Below, one piece after another: positions 41,501 to 45,655 of a stretch of DNA of 64,000 nucleotides; within the stretch, counting starts at the first letter, position 1, and the number at the start of each line of letters is the position of its first letter. A model generated the notes under the pieces. The model was not told the origin of the DNA, made no database searches, and worked only from the letters and a program-made list of their open reading frames with translations. Source of the stretch: Conchocele bisecta (taxonomy: Eukaryota > Mollusca > Bivalvia > Lucinida > Thyasiridae). The translations under genes were made by a program, and so were the position numbers. The DNA lies in assembly GCA_029237695.1 (NCBI GenBank), contig CM055280.1:36602508-36666507 (forward strand), written 5' to 3'.

Positions 41501-44379
41501 ATATAGCTGTCAAATTTGGGCAGGTTTCGTGAAACGGATAGTACAATGTATGTACAATGTAGGTGATCATCACAGCATACGATATAGAATGCTACATGTA
41601 TGATTATGCAACTCCTTCATATTGCCGTGATAAATAGGCATATTTGGATAACGAATGCGAAAATTAAGGTTAGATAAGTCTGGAGAATCTTTTGAAAGCC
41701 AATAACGTAACGGTATTTTCCTCTTGCCGTGATAAACATGCATGTCAACTTTGGTTACGATCCGTCAAGTACAACCCTAGCTAGTTATTGCATGGACAGG
41801 CTGTGCCGCTAATCCGTACAAGGTCAATGCATGTACATAATATAATATATTATTTCAAAACGGGCGCATGCAATGAGGGATCATAGCTAGTTAACTCCCG
41901 TTGAATATATTTATAGAAATCCGGTTCAATTTGTGTAGCTTAGGTCCTTATTGCTTGGAAAAAGGGCGAATGTAGCAGGATTTGTTGTGAAAAGGAGTCA
42001 ATATAGTTTGTTTGTTTGTGTATTGGTGTTTAACGGCCTATCAACAACTAAGGTCATGTAAGCCTGGCACACGGGTTCGATCCCGTTTTAACCTGCTGCA
42101 TTGGGGGAGGGGGGGATTCCGAAATCAGAACGGAATATTTACATCAAGAAAAAATATATTCAGCTCTGAAATTAGAATAACCTGACCAGGTGCCAGGTCC
42201 ATACCACACCAAAGTCACTTCGCCCCTTCCCCTAAAATAGGATTAATCGTAATACTCACATAAGGGGTAAAACTAGATTCAACTGTCACATACAAAATGC
42301 TAAAAACATTACGTAATGAGTCGTCCGAAAATGATATTGATAACACCGTTTCTAGTTTTAATAATCTGATTGACTCTGTTTGCGAACCTTTATTTAAAAA
42401 ACCGATAAAAGCACAAAATAAAAACATAGCGGAATCAGTAAAATACAAATTAGACGAAACTACTGAATCGGCAAAAAGCATATTTTTCAATAATCTGAAT
42501 AAATACAGGAGGGATGATACAAATTATAGTCGAACAAAACTAGTAAAATCGAGGAGTGATTACAAGCAGTGTCATCGTAATTACATATATGAACAAGCAA
42601 AATCCCAGACAAACTAGATTGGTCAGTAAGCGAGGCTTACGGAATACCCCCCGCATGGGCCCAGGTACCCCTAAATATGTAAAATTTTACAAGTATGTGG
42701 GCTTGTGACCTTGACTCTAGGCTTAGCGGGGGCGGCACGAACATGAATGTGAAGCAGATCCGAGCAAGGAAATAGAAGTTATAACCGATTTCTCTGATGT
42801 TAAGTTTTGTAAAGAGACTAAGTATGTGATATTGACCTTGGGATCAGCGGGGATATGTCACAGCATGATAGTAGAGCCTTAGAGGAATGCATGCATGAAC
42901 TATTAAGAATTTTAGATGAAGTTATAACATATTTCTCTGATGTTAAGTTTTGTAAAGAGACTAAGTATTTGACCTTGACCTTGGGATCAGCGGGGGTTGG
43001 ACTGGACGGTCGTGGATTTGGCACAGCATGGTAGTAGAGCCTTAGAATGCATGTGCGAAATATTAAGCATTTTAGATGAAGGAAATAGAAGTTATAACAA
43101 TATTTCTCTGATGTTAAGTTTTGTACTAAGTATTTGACCTTGACCTTGGGATCAGCGGGGGTTGGACGGTGGTGCATTTGGCACAACATGGTACATGTAG
43201 TAGATCCTTACAGGAATGCACGTGTGACATATTAAGCATTTTAGATGAAGGAAATAGAAGTTATAACAATATTTCTCTGATGTTAAGTTTACGGACGGAC
43301 GGACGGACGGATGGACGGACAACCTGACTCCAGTATACCCCCACCCCCACAACTCGTTTTTGAGTTTTTGAGTCGGAAATAAAAATAATGTTCGCTGAAT
43401 TGAATATCGAAATTTCTAAGGAAGAACTTTTGCAATCAATTTCCCAGTTAATACAATACTTGCTAGTTTTCATTTGCATTGCTTATATAACTGTAACATG
43501 TTGGCAGGTCTCGTGACACGGATGGTAATTTCTTATAGTGACAAGCTACACCGAAACTGTTGGCAAAAGAGCAAGGATTTCGACATTACATTGTTTCTAG
43601 CTGTCATATATCTACATGTATTTCAGTGCTCGTTGCACGTTTGATATATAAATGTTGAATAAACACAGTCGTGTTTGTTTCTGTGTTCCCATTGGAAACC
43701 AAACGTGAACGTGGTCCAAATGTGGGGCAATCGTGGTTCAAATCAAACGTAGCGATGATAGAACAGGAAAACACACAGAAACCACAAACACTGGATTTCC
43801 GGTAAACGAAGGGCAAATGCGAACCACACGTGGGTCAAACCAAGACATCATGATTGTTAACCCTAGTCATGTTTGCGGGATATCTCAACTATTTTCCTTC
43901 TATGCGATCAGAAGTATATGTCGCGACGACCATTTGAACAGAGTGGTTTTGAAATGAGTGGTCACAATTATACTTTCATTGAGAAATAGCAAAAATAAAT
44001 GTAAAATATTTAAACAAAAATCATACCCGTAAATGTGCATTCAGCATGTAATGGGTTAATCAATTTTGTTTCAATTAGCGTCATGATGCTTTACGCGATG
44101 TCATGAAACGCCGCTATTACTAATCACCACATCTACCATTTGTGTTTAGTTAGTTTGATACTTATTAAACTCGTTGACTAATTTCATAAGAAACATGGCT
44201 ATTCCTCGGTTCTTACGAAATCAGCAAACTCCTAGATCATAAATCTCATATGAGATCTTGACCATATAACATCCTCTGCATATATCTAGCCCAAACTGCT
44301 ATACCACTTACCAGCTCCATCGATGCTGAAAGCAGCAAGAAGACAAACGATGATGACTTTTTTTCACAATGTATTCCAT
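5249..44379 (-). CDS. Small two-repeat cadherin-like protein, predicted GPI-anchored (six exons)
   Basis: Joining 44379-44312, 24451-24296, 23634-23517, 19696-19575, 14957-14883 and 5511-5249 on the minus strand gives 266 residues. Borders are GT/AG throughout and phases are 1,1,2,1,1. Residues 1-22 are a signal peptide. EC1 (about 28-137) has the Glu of the Ca-binding XEX site in SLAENFGTG, an LDRE-like ALDFD, and ends in the linker DINDIMP (131-137). EC2 (138 to about 242) has YAETVTDG, a DxD-like SDGDGADYN, a degraded LDRE (VDRAT) and DAGTPS (219-224). The end is a small-residue segment, CSNAQAA, then about 16 hydrophobic residues with no cytoplasmic tail, as in GPI signals. Calcium-dependent surface adhesion or recognition is inferred from the family. 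Classical cadherins are far longer and have a catenin-binding tail, which is absent here. Exon 1 needs one base removed from an A7 run for its frame to join. The introns are packed with transposons. Confidence 0.82.
5512..5884. other. Start of intron 5 region with a family C half-copy (5829-5884)
   Basis: The intron lies between exon 6 and exon 5. Bases 5829-5884 (CCTGATAAACTTGATTTCAA and context) are one arm of an inverted repeat whose partner is at 9605-9660. Bases 5790-5822 carry TTCCACTTTTTTCTGCCGAC, a motif repeated at 8690-8709 and, inverted, at 9580-9600. Confidence 0.55.
7090..7290 (-). mobile_element. SINE-like fragment in the centre of the foldback element
   Basis: On the minus strand a tRNA-like head (GTGTAGCGAGATGAACTGTGG, then a B-box-like GCAGGTTCGAGACG) is followed by GAGCAAGACACTTT. 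That last motif resembles the CAAGACACTT segment in the body of many marine invertebrate SINEs. The 3' tail is unclear. It could instead be a chance tRNA-like segment. Confidence 0.45.
7516..7758 (+). repeat. hAT-like MITE with GC-rich ends
   Basis: Left CAGGCCCGGATCCAGGGGGG and right, read inverted, CAGGGCCGGATCCTGG are imperfect terminal inverted repeats of the CAGGGnCGGATCC type often seen on hAT-related MITEs. Poly-C and CCCCCA-rich tracts lie just inside both ends. A clean 8-bp target duplication was not found, so the superfamily is tentative. Confidence 0.5.
8676..9660. mobile_element. Inverted-repeat element interrupted by the foldback transposon
   Basis: When the 5885-8675 element is excised, 5829-5884 plus 8681-8709 matches the reverse complement of 9576-9660 (CAAATGACACTACT, then TTCCACGTTTTTCTGCC). 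The outer element therefore spans about 5829-9660 with the insertion inside its left arm. Its interior (8805-9250) holds about three diverged monomers containing CACATGGGTGTTTATCATG and CAAGGTCAnATTAC. No coding sequence is seen. Confidence 0.6.
9675..9810 (+). repeat. Hairpin repeat family C, copy 2
   Basis: The terminus AACTTGATATCAAAATACACTAG is followed by AACGCGTAGGAATTCCGAGG, then GGAATTCCTACCGTTTTCGAG and CCTGATGAACTTGATATCAA. The layout is the same palindrome as at 32880-33005 and 49050-49165. Flanking sequence 9865-9965 (GGTAACGTCATGTGACGCCG) recurs near 10610 and 32740, so the hairpin forms part of a longer dispersed repeat. Confidence 0.65.
10020..10560 (+). repeat. Dispersed repeat related to 26120-26540
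   Basis: GATGATATATGTACATGTA, TAGTGCACCAAAATGCG, TTCACAAAGAATC and TTACGTCACA/CCACGTGATCCC occur in the same order and spacing as in the inverted-repeat element at 25757-26614. I see no intact coding sequence. It is likely a decayed copy of the same transposon. Bases 10610-10690 continue with a fragment of the GTAACGTCATGTGA repeat. Confidence 0.5.
10700..13700. other. Intron 5, nothing recognised
   Basis: AT-rich intronic sequence with a short poly-C tract at about 11084-11096. The longest open frame here (plus strand, 12528-12920) has random-looking composition and no splice support. No repeat termini are recognised. Confidence 0.45.
13700..13992 (+). repeat. Diverged ~155-bp tandem dimer
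   Basis: Two copies share TAACGATGCnTATATTATGG, CAATGGGATGTCGATA and ATATATTTCAGCG, starting near 13706 and 13859. The function is unknown; it is probably a short tandem duplication in the intron. Confidence 0.6.
14421..14649 (+). repeat. MITE family A, near-complete copy
   Basis: Both termini are present: ATATGTGGCTGTGACTGGAT at the left and its inverse at the right (ATTTCTCCAGTCACAGCCAC). It lies 234 bp from exon 5 inside intron 5. Confidence 0.8.
14883..14957 (-). CDS. Cadherin-like gene, exon 5 (EC2, DxD region)
   Basis: This 75-bp exon lies between a TTTACAG acceptor and a GTAAGTGG donor. With the G carried over from exon 4 it reads GTTITTVTGSDGDGADYNTV then SYAID. That is the usual B-C strand region of a cadherin repeat, with an Asp-rich calcium site and a vsYsI-like strand. 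The phase is 1 on both sides, so skipping it would keep the frame. Confidence 0.85.
14958..18300. other. Intron 4, proximal part, nothing recognised
   Basis: AT-rich. Short segments such as ATCCAAGATGGCCGCCAT (near 15160) are common low-value repeats. The stretch 17815-18110 is less AT-rich and may be a diverged repeat, but no termini were identified. Confidence 0.4.
18301..18817 (+). repeat. TTAA-type MITE family F (degenerate left end)
   Basis: The right end CTTACTGAGTGGGTATGTAACTTTAA and the interior GCATATGAGGCATGGTATG match the family. The left terminus is decayed (CCTTACTCAGTAAGCACAAA). It lies inside intron 4. Confidence 0.65.
18818..19574. other. Intron 4, distal part, nothing recognised
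   Basis: AT-rich sequence up to the donor of exon 4. No repeat ends or coding segments seen. Confidence 0.4.
19575..19696 (-). CDS. Cadherin-like gene, exon 4 (EC1-EC2 junction)
   Basis: The acceptor is TTGTACAG and the donor is GTACGTATG. The single base C completes a Thr codon from exon 3, then SAETNSATLELTITVTDIND is followed by IMPVFSPASYAETVTDGSSA. DINDIMP is the hallmark inter-repeat calcium linker (consensus DxNDNxP) and is the strongest single piece of evidence for the family. Confidence 0.9.
19772..20078 (+). mobile_element. tRNA-derived SINE
   Basis: The head carries an A box (TTAGTTCAGTAGGTAGAGCG) and a B box (GGGTTCGATTCCCACC), the internal RNA polymerase III promoter. A body with CAGCAAGACAACTTCGTGCT and an A-rich tail (ATAACAACAAAA) follow. 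The same head plus body, including GACAACTTCGTGCT, recurs on the minus strand at 47100-47318. The continuation past the tRNA-like region and the poor anticodon stem argue for a SINE over a functional tRNA gene. Confidence 0.75.
21902..22229 (+). repeat. TTAA-type MITE family F, 5'-truncated
   Basis: It begins abruptly at GGCAAATGAGGCATGGTAT and ends with CTTACTGAGTGGGCATGTACC before TTAA. The left half of the element is missing compared with 18301-18817. Confidence 0.65.
23517..23634 (-). CDS. Cadherin-like gene, exon 3 (EC1 core)
   Basis: The acceptor is ACATACAG and the donor is GTAAGT. AT completes an Asp codon from exon 2. It encodes DGTVTYVSDNAAVTIGNTDG and VVTVTALDFDTTPSIVAII, matching the G-x-I-x-v-x-x-x-LDrE-x-x-x-x-y pattern of an EC repeat. 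It ends in phase 2. Confidence 0.85.
23655..23800 (+). repeat. MITE family B, 5' portion
   Basis: ACACCACGGCCTGCGCTAATCTTGCC, CTTGAAATAAGGTACTTTG and GGCTGAGCCTGAGCTGTG match the left half of family B. It lies only about 20 bp from exon 3, inside the 661-bp intron 2. Confidence 0.65.
24296..24451 (-). CDS. Cadherin-like gene, exon 2 (mature N-terminus, EC1 start)
   Basis: The acceptor is CTGTTATCAG and the donor is GTACGA. AT joins the G of exon 1 to give Asp. It encodes DAADITGFSQVQATDVSI and TTISLAENFGTGTITTIT. SLAENFGTG matches the first strand of EC repeats, with the calcium-binding Glu. Its phase fits the signal-peptide exon exactly, which is the main evidence linking this exon to the one 20 kb away. 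Confidence 0.85.
24513..24683. repeat. Near-perfect ~75-bp-arm palindrome
   Basis: TAGGGGATAACCATGCTTTG opens a left arm running to GCCGTAAAACTGATTCAC-type sequence. The right arm is its reverse complement, ending CAAAGCATGGTTATCCCC, with a GATGCGTCAGC-type loop of roughly 15 bp. It lies about 60 bp upstream of exon 2 in the transcript. It may be a young hairpin MITE; nothing coding. Confidence 0.8.
24684..25570. other. Intron 1, nothing recognised
   Basis: No recognisable element. Short open frames on both strands overlap in 25076-25391 but have no family resemblance. Confidence 0.4.
25573..25737. repeat. MITE family D (GTTCACATATTGGAT termini)
   Basis: The motif GTTCACATATTGGATTT and its inverse AAATCCAATATGTGAACAAT bound one or two short hairpins here. 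Related hairpins lie at 26636-26826, 60603-60700 and 60805-60897. Confidence 0.65.
25757..26614. mobile_element. DNA transposon remnant with ~55-bp terminal inverted repeats
   Basis: CAGGTTTATAATGCAG, CCCATCCGGGTATTGAT and TTTCCTGT at the left are mirrored at the right (ACAGGAAAT, ATCGATACTCGGATGGGA, CTGCATTATAAACCTG). The ~860-bp length allows no full transposase. A short open stretch from 26193 (MICSAPNTMAYVFYGCSKVN) could be a relic first exon. It is related to 10020-10560, and 39085-39140 is a solo right end. Confidence 0.65.
26636..26826. repeat. MITE family D copies
   Basis: TTGTTCACATATTGGATTTTT begins at 26635. A second terminus pair, GTTCACATATTGGATTATTA with AATTTAATATGTGAACTAT, lies at 26784-26826. 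Together with 25573-25737 these copies bracket the 25757-26614 transposon. Confidence 0.6.
26830..28255. other. Intron 1, nothing recognised
   Basis: Contains a poly-C tract at 27293-27306 and a tRNA-B-box-like GTCGCGGGTTCAAAC at about 27188 without a matching A box. Nothing else was identified. Confidence 0.4.
28257..28502 (+). repeat. MITE family A, complete copy
   Basis: Left TATATGTGGCTGTGACTAGAG and right CATTTCTGCAGTCACCGCCAC are inverted. The interior has the GATCAGCCT...CAGTCTG hairpin and TCAGTGAAACAC typical of the family. Confidence 0.8.
28700..29002 (+). mobile_element. Retrotransposon 3' tail with (CAAA)n end
   Basis: The sequence runs from GGGGCCAAGTGATTCTGATG through TTCAGGGCTGAATATAT to GACCTTAGCTGTTGATAGGC, ending in (ACAA)6. 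The same order occurs at 42005-42290 (inverted) and 45395-45655. A LINE 3' end or LINE-derived SINE is inferred from the shared end and simple-repeat tail. 29045-29095 is a second short piece of the same tail. Confidence 0.65.
29100..32615. other. Intron 1, AT-rich, nothing recognised
   Basis: No coding, RNA or repeat signal seen over 3.5 kb apart from scattered GGCGGCCAT motifs. Only short random open frames are present. Confidence 0.4.
32620..33008 (-). repeat. Hairpin repeat family C, copy 3, with its flanking repeat
   Basis: TTATATCAAGTTATCAGGCTCGGCTCGG, GGTAGGAATTCCTCGG, GGAATTCCTACGCGTTTC and GAACTTGATATCAAAAGACAC form the palindrome at 32885-33000. The 32690-32850 flank (CGTCACATGACGTTACCGAA) is the reverse of 9865-9965. 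Confidence 0.7.
33040..34216 (+). mobile_element. Pearl-like element: ~180-bp tandem monomers plus a GAC microsatellite
   Basis: Four full units share TGTTAATGGCGnCATGnGTGTG, ATnAAGTnTCCAAATATTGAAGC and GATGAAGAAGCTTGTACA, with starts near 33443, 33633, 33809 and 33985. A partial unit precedes them, and a (GAC)n-rich tract follows at 34165-34210. Monomer array plus short microsatellite is the bivalve Pearl-type layout. No protein is encoded. Confidence 0.7.
34229..35517. mobile_element. Candidate 1.29-kb DNA transposon with 21-bp inverted termini
   Basis: The left end AGTGACTGTCACAAAATTGTG and the inverted right end AGTCACTGTCACAAAATTGTG differ at one base of 21. Inside, 34570-34770 repeats CACnAAGATGTCCACTAAGG-like units. 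No conserved transposase motif is visible in its short open frames, so it is probably non-autonomous. Superfamily unassigned. Confidence 0.6.
35912..36414. repeat. MITE family E, complete copy
   Basis: TACTGCCTGTTTCACGAAACCTG at the left is inverted at the right (CAGGTTTCGTGAAACAGACAGTA), with further inverted similarity (CATATGAACAATGCAAAAA and TTTTTGCATTGTTTATAT). The interior contains TTTGTCTATGGGAATTTAACATGGGG, found again at 36895, 41325 and 57105. Confidence 0.75.
36500..36675 (+). repeat. Solitary monomer of the 53280-54405 satellite family
   Basis: AAAAACACCAAGGTGCACATCT, AATATGTGTAGAAGACGTGTG and TACACAAAGTATGT match the 190-bp monomer repeated six times at 53280-54405. A single dispersed unit suggests the monomer belongs to a mobile element. 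Confidence 0.65.
36745..37115 (+). repeat. MITE family E, partial copy
   Basis: CTGCCCAAATGCTACGGCCATATAAACAATGC, TTGATTTGTCTAGGGAATTT and AAAATGTCCCCAAGTTAAATCCC match family E. The right terminus is missing. Confidence 0.6.
37116..38003. other. Intron 1, nothing recognised
   Basis: Moderately GC-balanced. Random open frames on both strands (to 149 codons on the minus strand) overlap the adjacent MITE and have no recognisable family. Confidence 0.4.
38005..38196. repeat. Tc1/mariner-pogo-like MITE, TA flanked
   Basis: Left CAGTCAAACCTCTCTAAACC and inverted right CAGTGGAACCTCTCTAAACC are both bordered by TA. A second inverted terminus at 38046-38072 (AAGAGGTTTCACTG, then TA) suggests a 68-bp element nested at or sharing the left end. 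A relative lies at 63356-63515. Confidence 0.7.
38253..38427 (+). repeat. MITE family A, internally deleted copy
   Basis: Both ends are present (AAATGTGGCTGTGACTGGAG and CATTTCTCCAGTCACAGCCAC), but the copy is about 55 bp shorter than its relatives. Confidence 0.75.
38655..38856 (+). repeat. MITE family B copy
   Basis: ACACCACCAGCTGCGCAAATC at the left and GGGCAAGATTAACACAGGCGG at the right. The interior CTTGAAATCAAGTATCTTGATTG and GGTTGCGAATTGAGATCGCC match the family. Confidence 0.7.
39375..39660. repeat. MITE with long inverted arms
   Basis: CACATGCACTTTGTGGTATG, CGATTTACTCCGATA, AGGTCGGACACTCGCCATC and CAGTAATTGTAACGCGC are all mirrored by the right half (GGGCGTTACAATTACTGAA, GATGACGAGTGTCATACCT, TCAGAGTAAATTG, GATACCACAAAGTGCCTGTG). 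No coding capacity. Confidence 0.75.
39744..40994 (+). mobile_element. Pearl-like element 1 (~170-bp monomers, GGAC microsatellite)
   Basis: The left end is CTAGATTGGTCAGTAAGCGAGG. Repeated units contain GGGATCAGCGGGGGTTGGAC, CATGGTAGTAGAGCCTTACA and TCTCTGATGTTAAGTTTTGT. A (GGAC)n tract follows at 40889-40942, and the right end is GACTCCAGCATACCCCCC then GGGGGGTATAAATA. The left end, monomer and right end are shared with 42614-43356. A poly-G hairpin is nested at 40005-40268. The 3' termini agree with a Pearl/Helentron-associated element; no protein is encoded. Confidence 0.75.
40005..40268. repeat. Hairpin MITE with internal poly-G, nested in Pearl-like element 1
   Basis: ACCGTATAACCTCGAATTAACGCCCCC at the left is inverted at the right (GGGGGGCGTTAATTCGATGTTATACGGT). 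Inside, CCAAGGACCGCCAATTTCAA is mirrored 60 bp later, and a ~26-base G run lies at 40194-40220. The poly-G length may be unreliable in any assembly. Confidence 0.75.
41088..41548. repeat. MITE family E interrupted by a hairpin
   Basis: CTGCCCAAAATGTTACGGCTACA at the left and the inverted CAAATTTGGGCAGGTTTCGTGAAACGGATAGTA at the right are family E ends. The interior ATTGATTTGTCTATGGGAATT and GACTCCGAAACCTGGCTAGAT is typical. Bases 41129-41228 are a separate hairpin insertion. Confidence 0.7.
41129..41228. repeat. ~100-bp near-perfect hairpin insertion
   Basis: CAGTGGGGTCAGCGTGTAGG and GCACACACGAACG are mirrored by CGTTCGTGTGTGCACTTACACGCTGACCCCATTG, centred on GGTTGGAACCAACC. It interrupts a family E MITE, so it moved independently. 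Confidence 0.75.
41550..42004. other. Intron 1, nothing recognised
   Basis: No repeat ends or coding pattern seen. Confidence 0.4.
42005..42292 (-). mobile_element. Retrotransposon 3' tail (inverted copy)
   Basis: Read on the minus strand it runs from CCCCTTATGTGAGTATTACG through GGGGAAGGGGCGAAGTGACT and TGCAGCAGGTTAAAACGGG to GACCTTAGTTGTTGATAGGC and (AAAC)n. It is the same unit as 45395-45655 and 28700-29002. It abuts the opposite-strand LINE fragment, so it was probably inserted into it. Confidence 0.65.
42297..42617 (+). pseudogene. Non-LTR retrotransposon ORF2 fragment (endonuclease-RT linker)
   Basis: An open stretch of about 106 codons is rich in Asn, Lys and Ser, with SAKSIFFNNLNKYRRDD and KLVKSRSDYKQCHRNY. 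This resembles the basic linker between endonuclease and reverse transcriptase in CR1/L2/RTE-like LINEs (typically ...K..fn..lN.y.r......k....r..YK...). It breaks at the left end of Pearl-like element 2, and the ORF resumes after that element at 43357. It is a dead fragment with no catalytic domain. The assignment rests on residue pattern only. Confidence 0.55.
42614..43356 (+). mobile_element. Pearl-like element 2 (shorter array)
   Basis: It starts CTAGATTGGTCAGTAAGCGAGG, has about three to four monomers (GGGATCAGCGGGGGTTGGAC, TCTCTGATGTTAAGTTTTGT), then (GGAC)n at 43291-43320, and ends with CTGACTCCAGTATACCCCCACC. It is the same family as 39744-40994 with fewer units. It interrupts a LINE ORF. 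Confidence 0.75.
43357..43450 (+). pseudogene. Same LINE ORF, continuation after the insertion
   Basis: In one frame it reads VFESEIKIMFAELNIEISKE then ELLQSISQL. This is the usual block just before the first RT motif in LINEs (pattern ...LN..Is.eEv..aI..Lk). It then runs into a family E MITE end at about 43452 and is lost. It supports the view that 42297-42617 and this piece were once contiguous. Confidence 0.55.
43452..43530 (+). repeat. MITE family E terminus fragment
   Basis: TTGCATTGCTTATATAACTGTAACATGTTGGCAGGTCTCGTGACACGGATGGTA matches the right end of family E with several substitutions. Confidence 0.5.
43531..44311. other. Start of intron 1; diverged hairpin repeat at 44150-44240
   Basis: TTAAACTCGTTGACTAATTTCATAAGAAAC near 44166 and GTTCTTACGAAATCAGCAAACTC are a diverged copy of the hairpin at 46955-47065. 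Nothing else is recognised up to the exon 1 donor. Confidence 0.45.
44312..44379 (-). CDS. Cadherin-like gene, exon 1 (signal peptide; one-base homopolymer excess)
   Basis: The start is ATG at 44379-44377. Read straight, the frame does not join exon 2. If the A7 run (44364-44358) is counted as A6, it reads MEYIVKKVIIVCLLAAFSID then GA, a textbook signal peptide with a Lys-Lys n-region, a hydrophobic core and a small-residue end. It then has a GTAAGT donor at 44311 leaving a phase-1 G that fits exon 2 (G|AT, Asp). In the uncorrected frame the core is hydrophilic (SHHRLSS) and the phase is wrong. In the core's own frame TGA lies just upstream, so no other start is available. Confidence 0.65.
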
Positions 44380-44860
44380 TGCTTCGTATAATTATCGGCA
44401 CGGTCAAATTTGCAAATGTTCAATTGCTGTCTCGGCGGAATGAAATCTTGAGACAAAGTTCGGAAGTTATAGTGCCAATGCCGGATGAAAAATGTGTTCA
44501 AGGGACCAATGAGAAACCGTGTAAATAGTCTCCAACGAAAGATACACACTCGACTGATGTATGGTACACGATATGCAGACGTGGGTTATTCCAGTACTGT
44601 TACTACTGGCTTGTCTTATCGACCGTTATTGACAGTTTGCATTCTTTTGCCATTACTCGTGTAATTTTTAGTTTGTGGTTTGCTTAAGCCGGTGCTAAAA
44701 GACGTTTGTGTTGTGGACTGTGAAAAGACAGCACCACCCGTGCACGAATGAACAAGTGGATTGAAACCGCATTTACAGTGCATATTTTGCTGGTAGTGGT
44801 GTTCGGCGATTATCAAGGATCGTTTGATTATGTCTGGTGAGGGATGAGCCATGGCCTAGG
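44380..44860 (-). promoter_or_regulatory. Presumed 5' UTR and promoter region of the cadherin-like gene
   Basis: This is the sequence immediately upstream of the exon 1 ATG on the minus strand, free of recognised repeats. No TATA box or initiator can be assigned with confidence. The role is inferred from position only. Confidence 0.3.
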
Positions 44861-45390
44861 GGATTTGTCATTGGATTTCAATACTGGATGTTAAATCCTC
44901 ACCAAAGACGTGAAAACATACTAGCATAGTATTTACATCCCATTATTCTGTCGGATGATACTTTAAACTGCGGTCCCGTCTCTATATGTAATTTTGAAAT
45001 GTCCTAACGGAGGAAATAGAGCTTGAATAAATCATGTTGGATCATCTTGTATTATACTAGTGTGACGTAATACTTCACGTCACGGATTTGTAGATTTTAG
45101 CTTTACCTGTAATACTAGTCAAAATGCAGATTGAAATGCTAGAAATGTTTAACGTACAATGTACTAGTTGACGTTATTGATTTGAAGATTTAATCTTCCT
45201 TATCAGTCAAACTGCAGAACTTATTTGCCTAGTGAAGAGTGACGTAATGGTTTACGTCATCGTTTTGCAGATTTCATCTTTAATCCCAGTCAAAAGGCAG
45301 AAGGGTTGTGCTCAGAAAAGCGGAATCCCGACCGGAGACATGGTATGCTCACGTACGTCTTTGGCATTTTTGTACGCAACAGATGAATCT
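44861..45390. other. Upstream flank, weak tandem similarity
   Basis: TGACGTnATnnTTnACGTCA followed by TTTGnAGATTTnAnCTTTA recurs near 45062, 45172 and 45240 (period roughly 70-110 bp), suggesting a decayed tandem repeat. No gene. Confidence 0.35.
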
Positions 45391-45394
45391 GATT

Positions 45395-45655
45395 ATACCC
45401 ATTATGTGAGTATTACGATTATTCGTAATCCTATTACTTTTAGGGGAAGGGGCCAAGTGTCTGATGTGATATGGACCTGACACCGGGTCAGGTTATTCTA
45501 CTTTCAGGGCTGTATATATTTTCCATGTAAATATTCCGGTCTGAATTTTGGATTCTCCCCAGCCTCCAATGCAGCAGGTTAAATACAGAGTCGAACCCTT
45601 AAATGACCTTAGCTGTTGACAGGCTGTTAACACCAATAAAGCAAATCAAATGTTA
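45395..45655 (+). mobile_element. Retrotransposon 3' tail
   Basis: CCCATTATGTGAGTATTACG, GGGGAAGGGGCCAAGTGTCTG, CTTTCAGGGCTGTATATATT, AATGCAGCAGGTTAAA and GACCTTAGCTGTTGACAGGC followed by CACCAATAAAGCAAATCAAA. It is collinear with 42005-42292 on the opposite strand. Confidence 0.65.
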
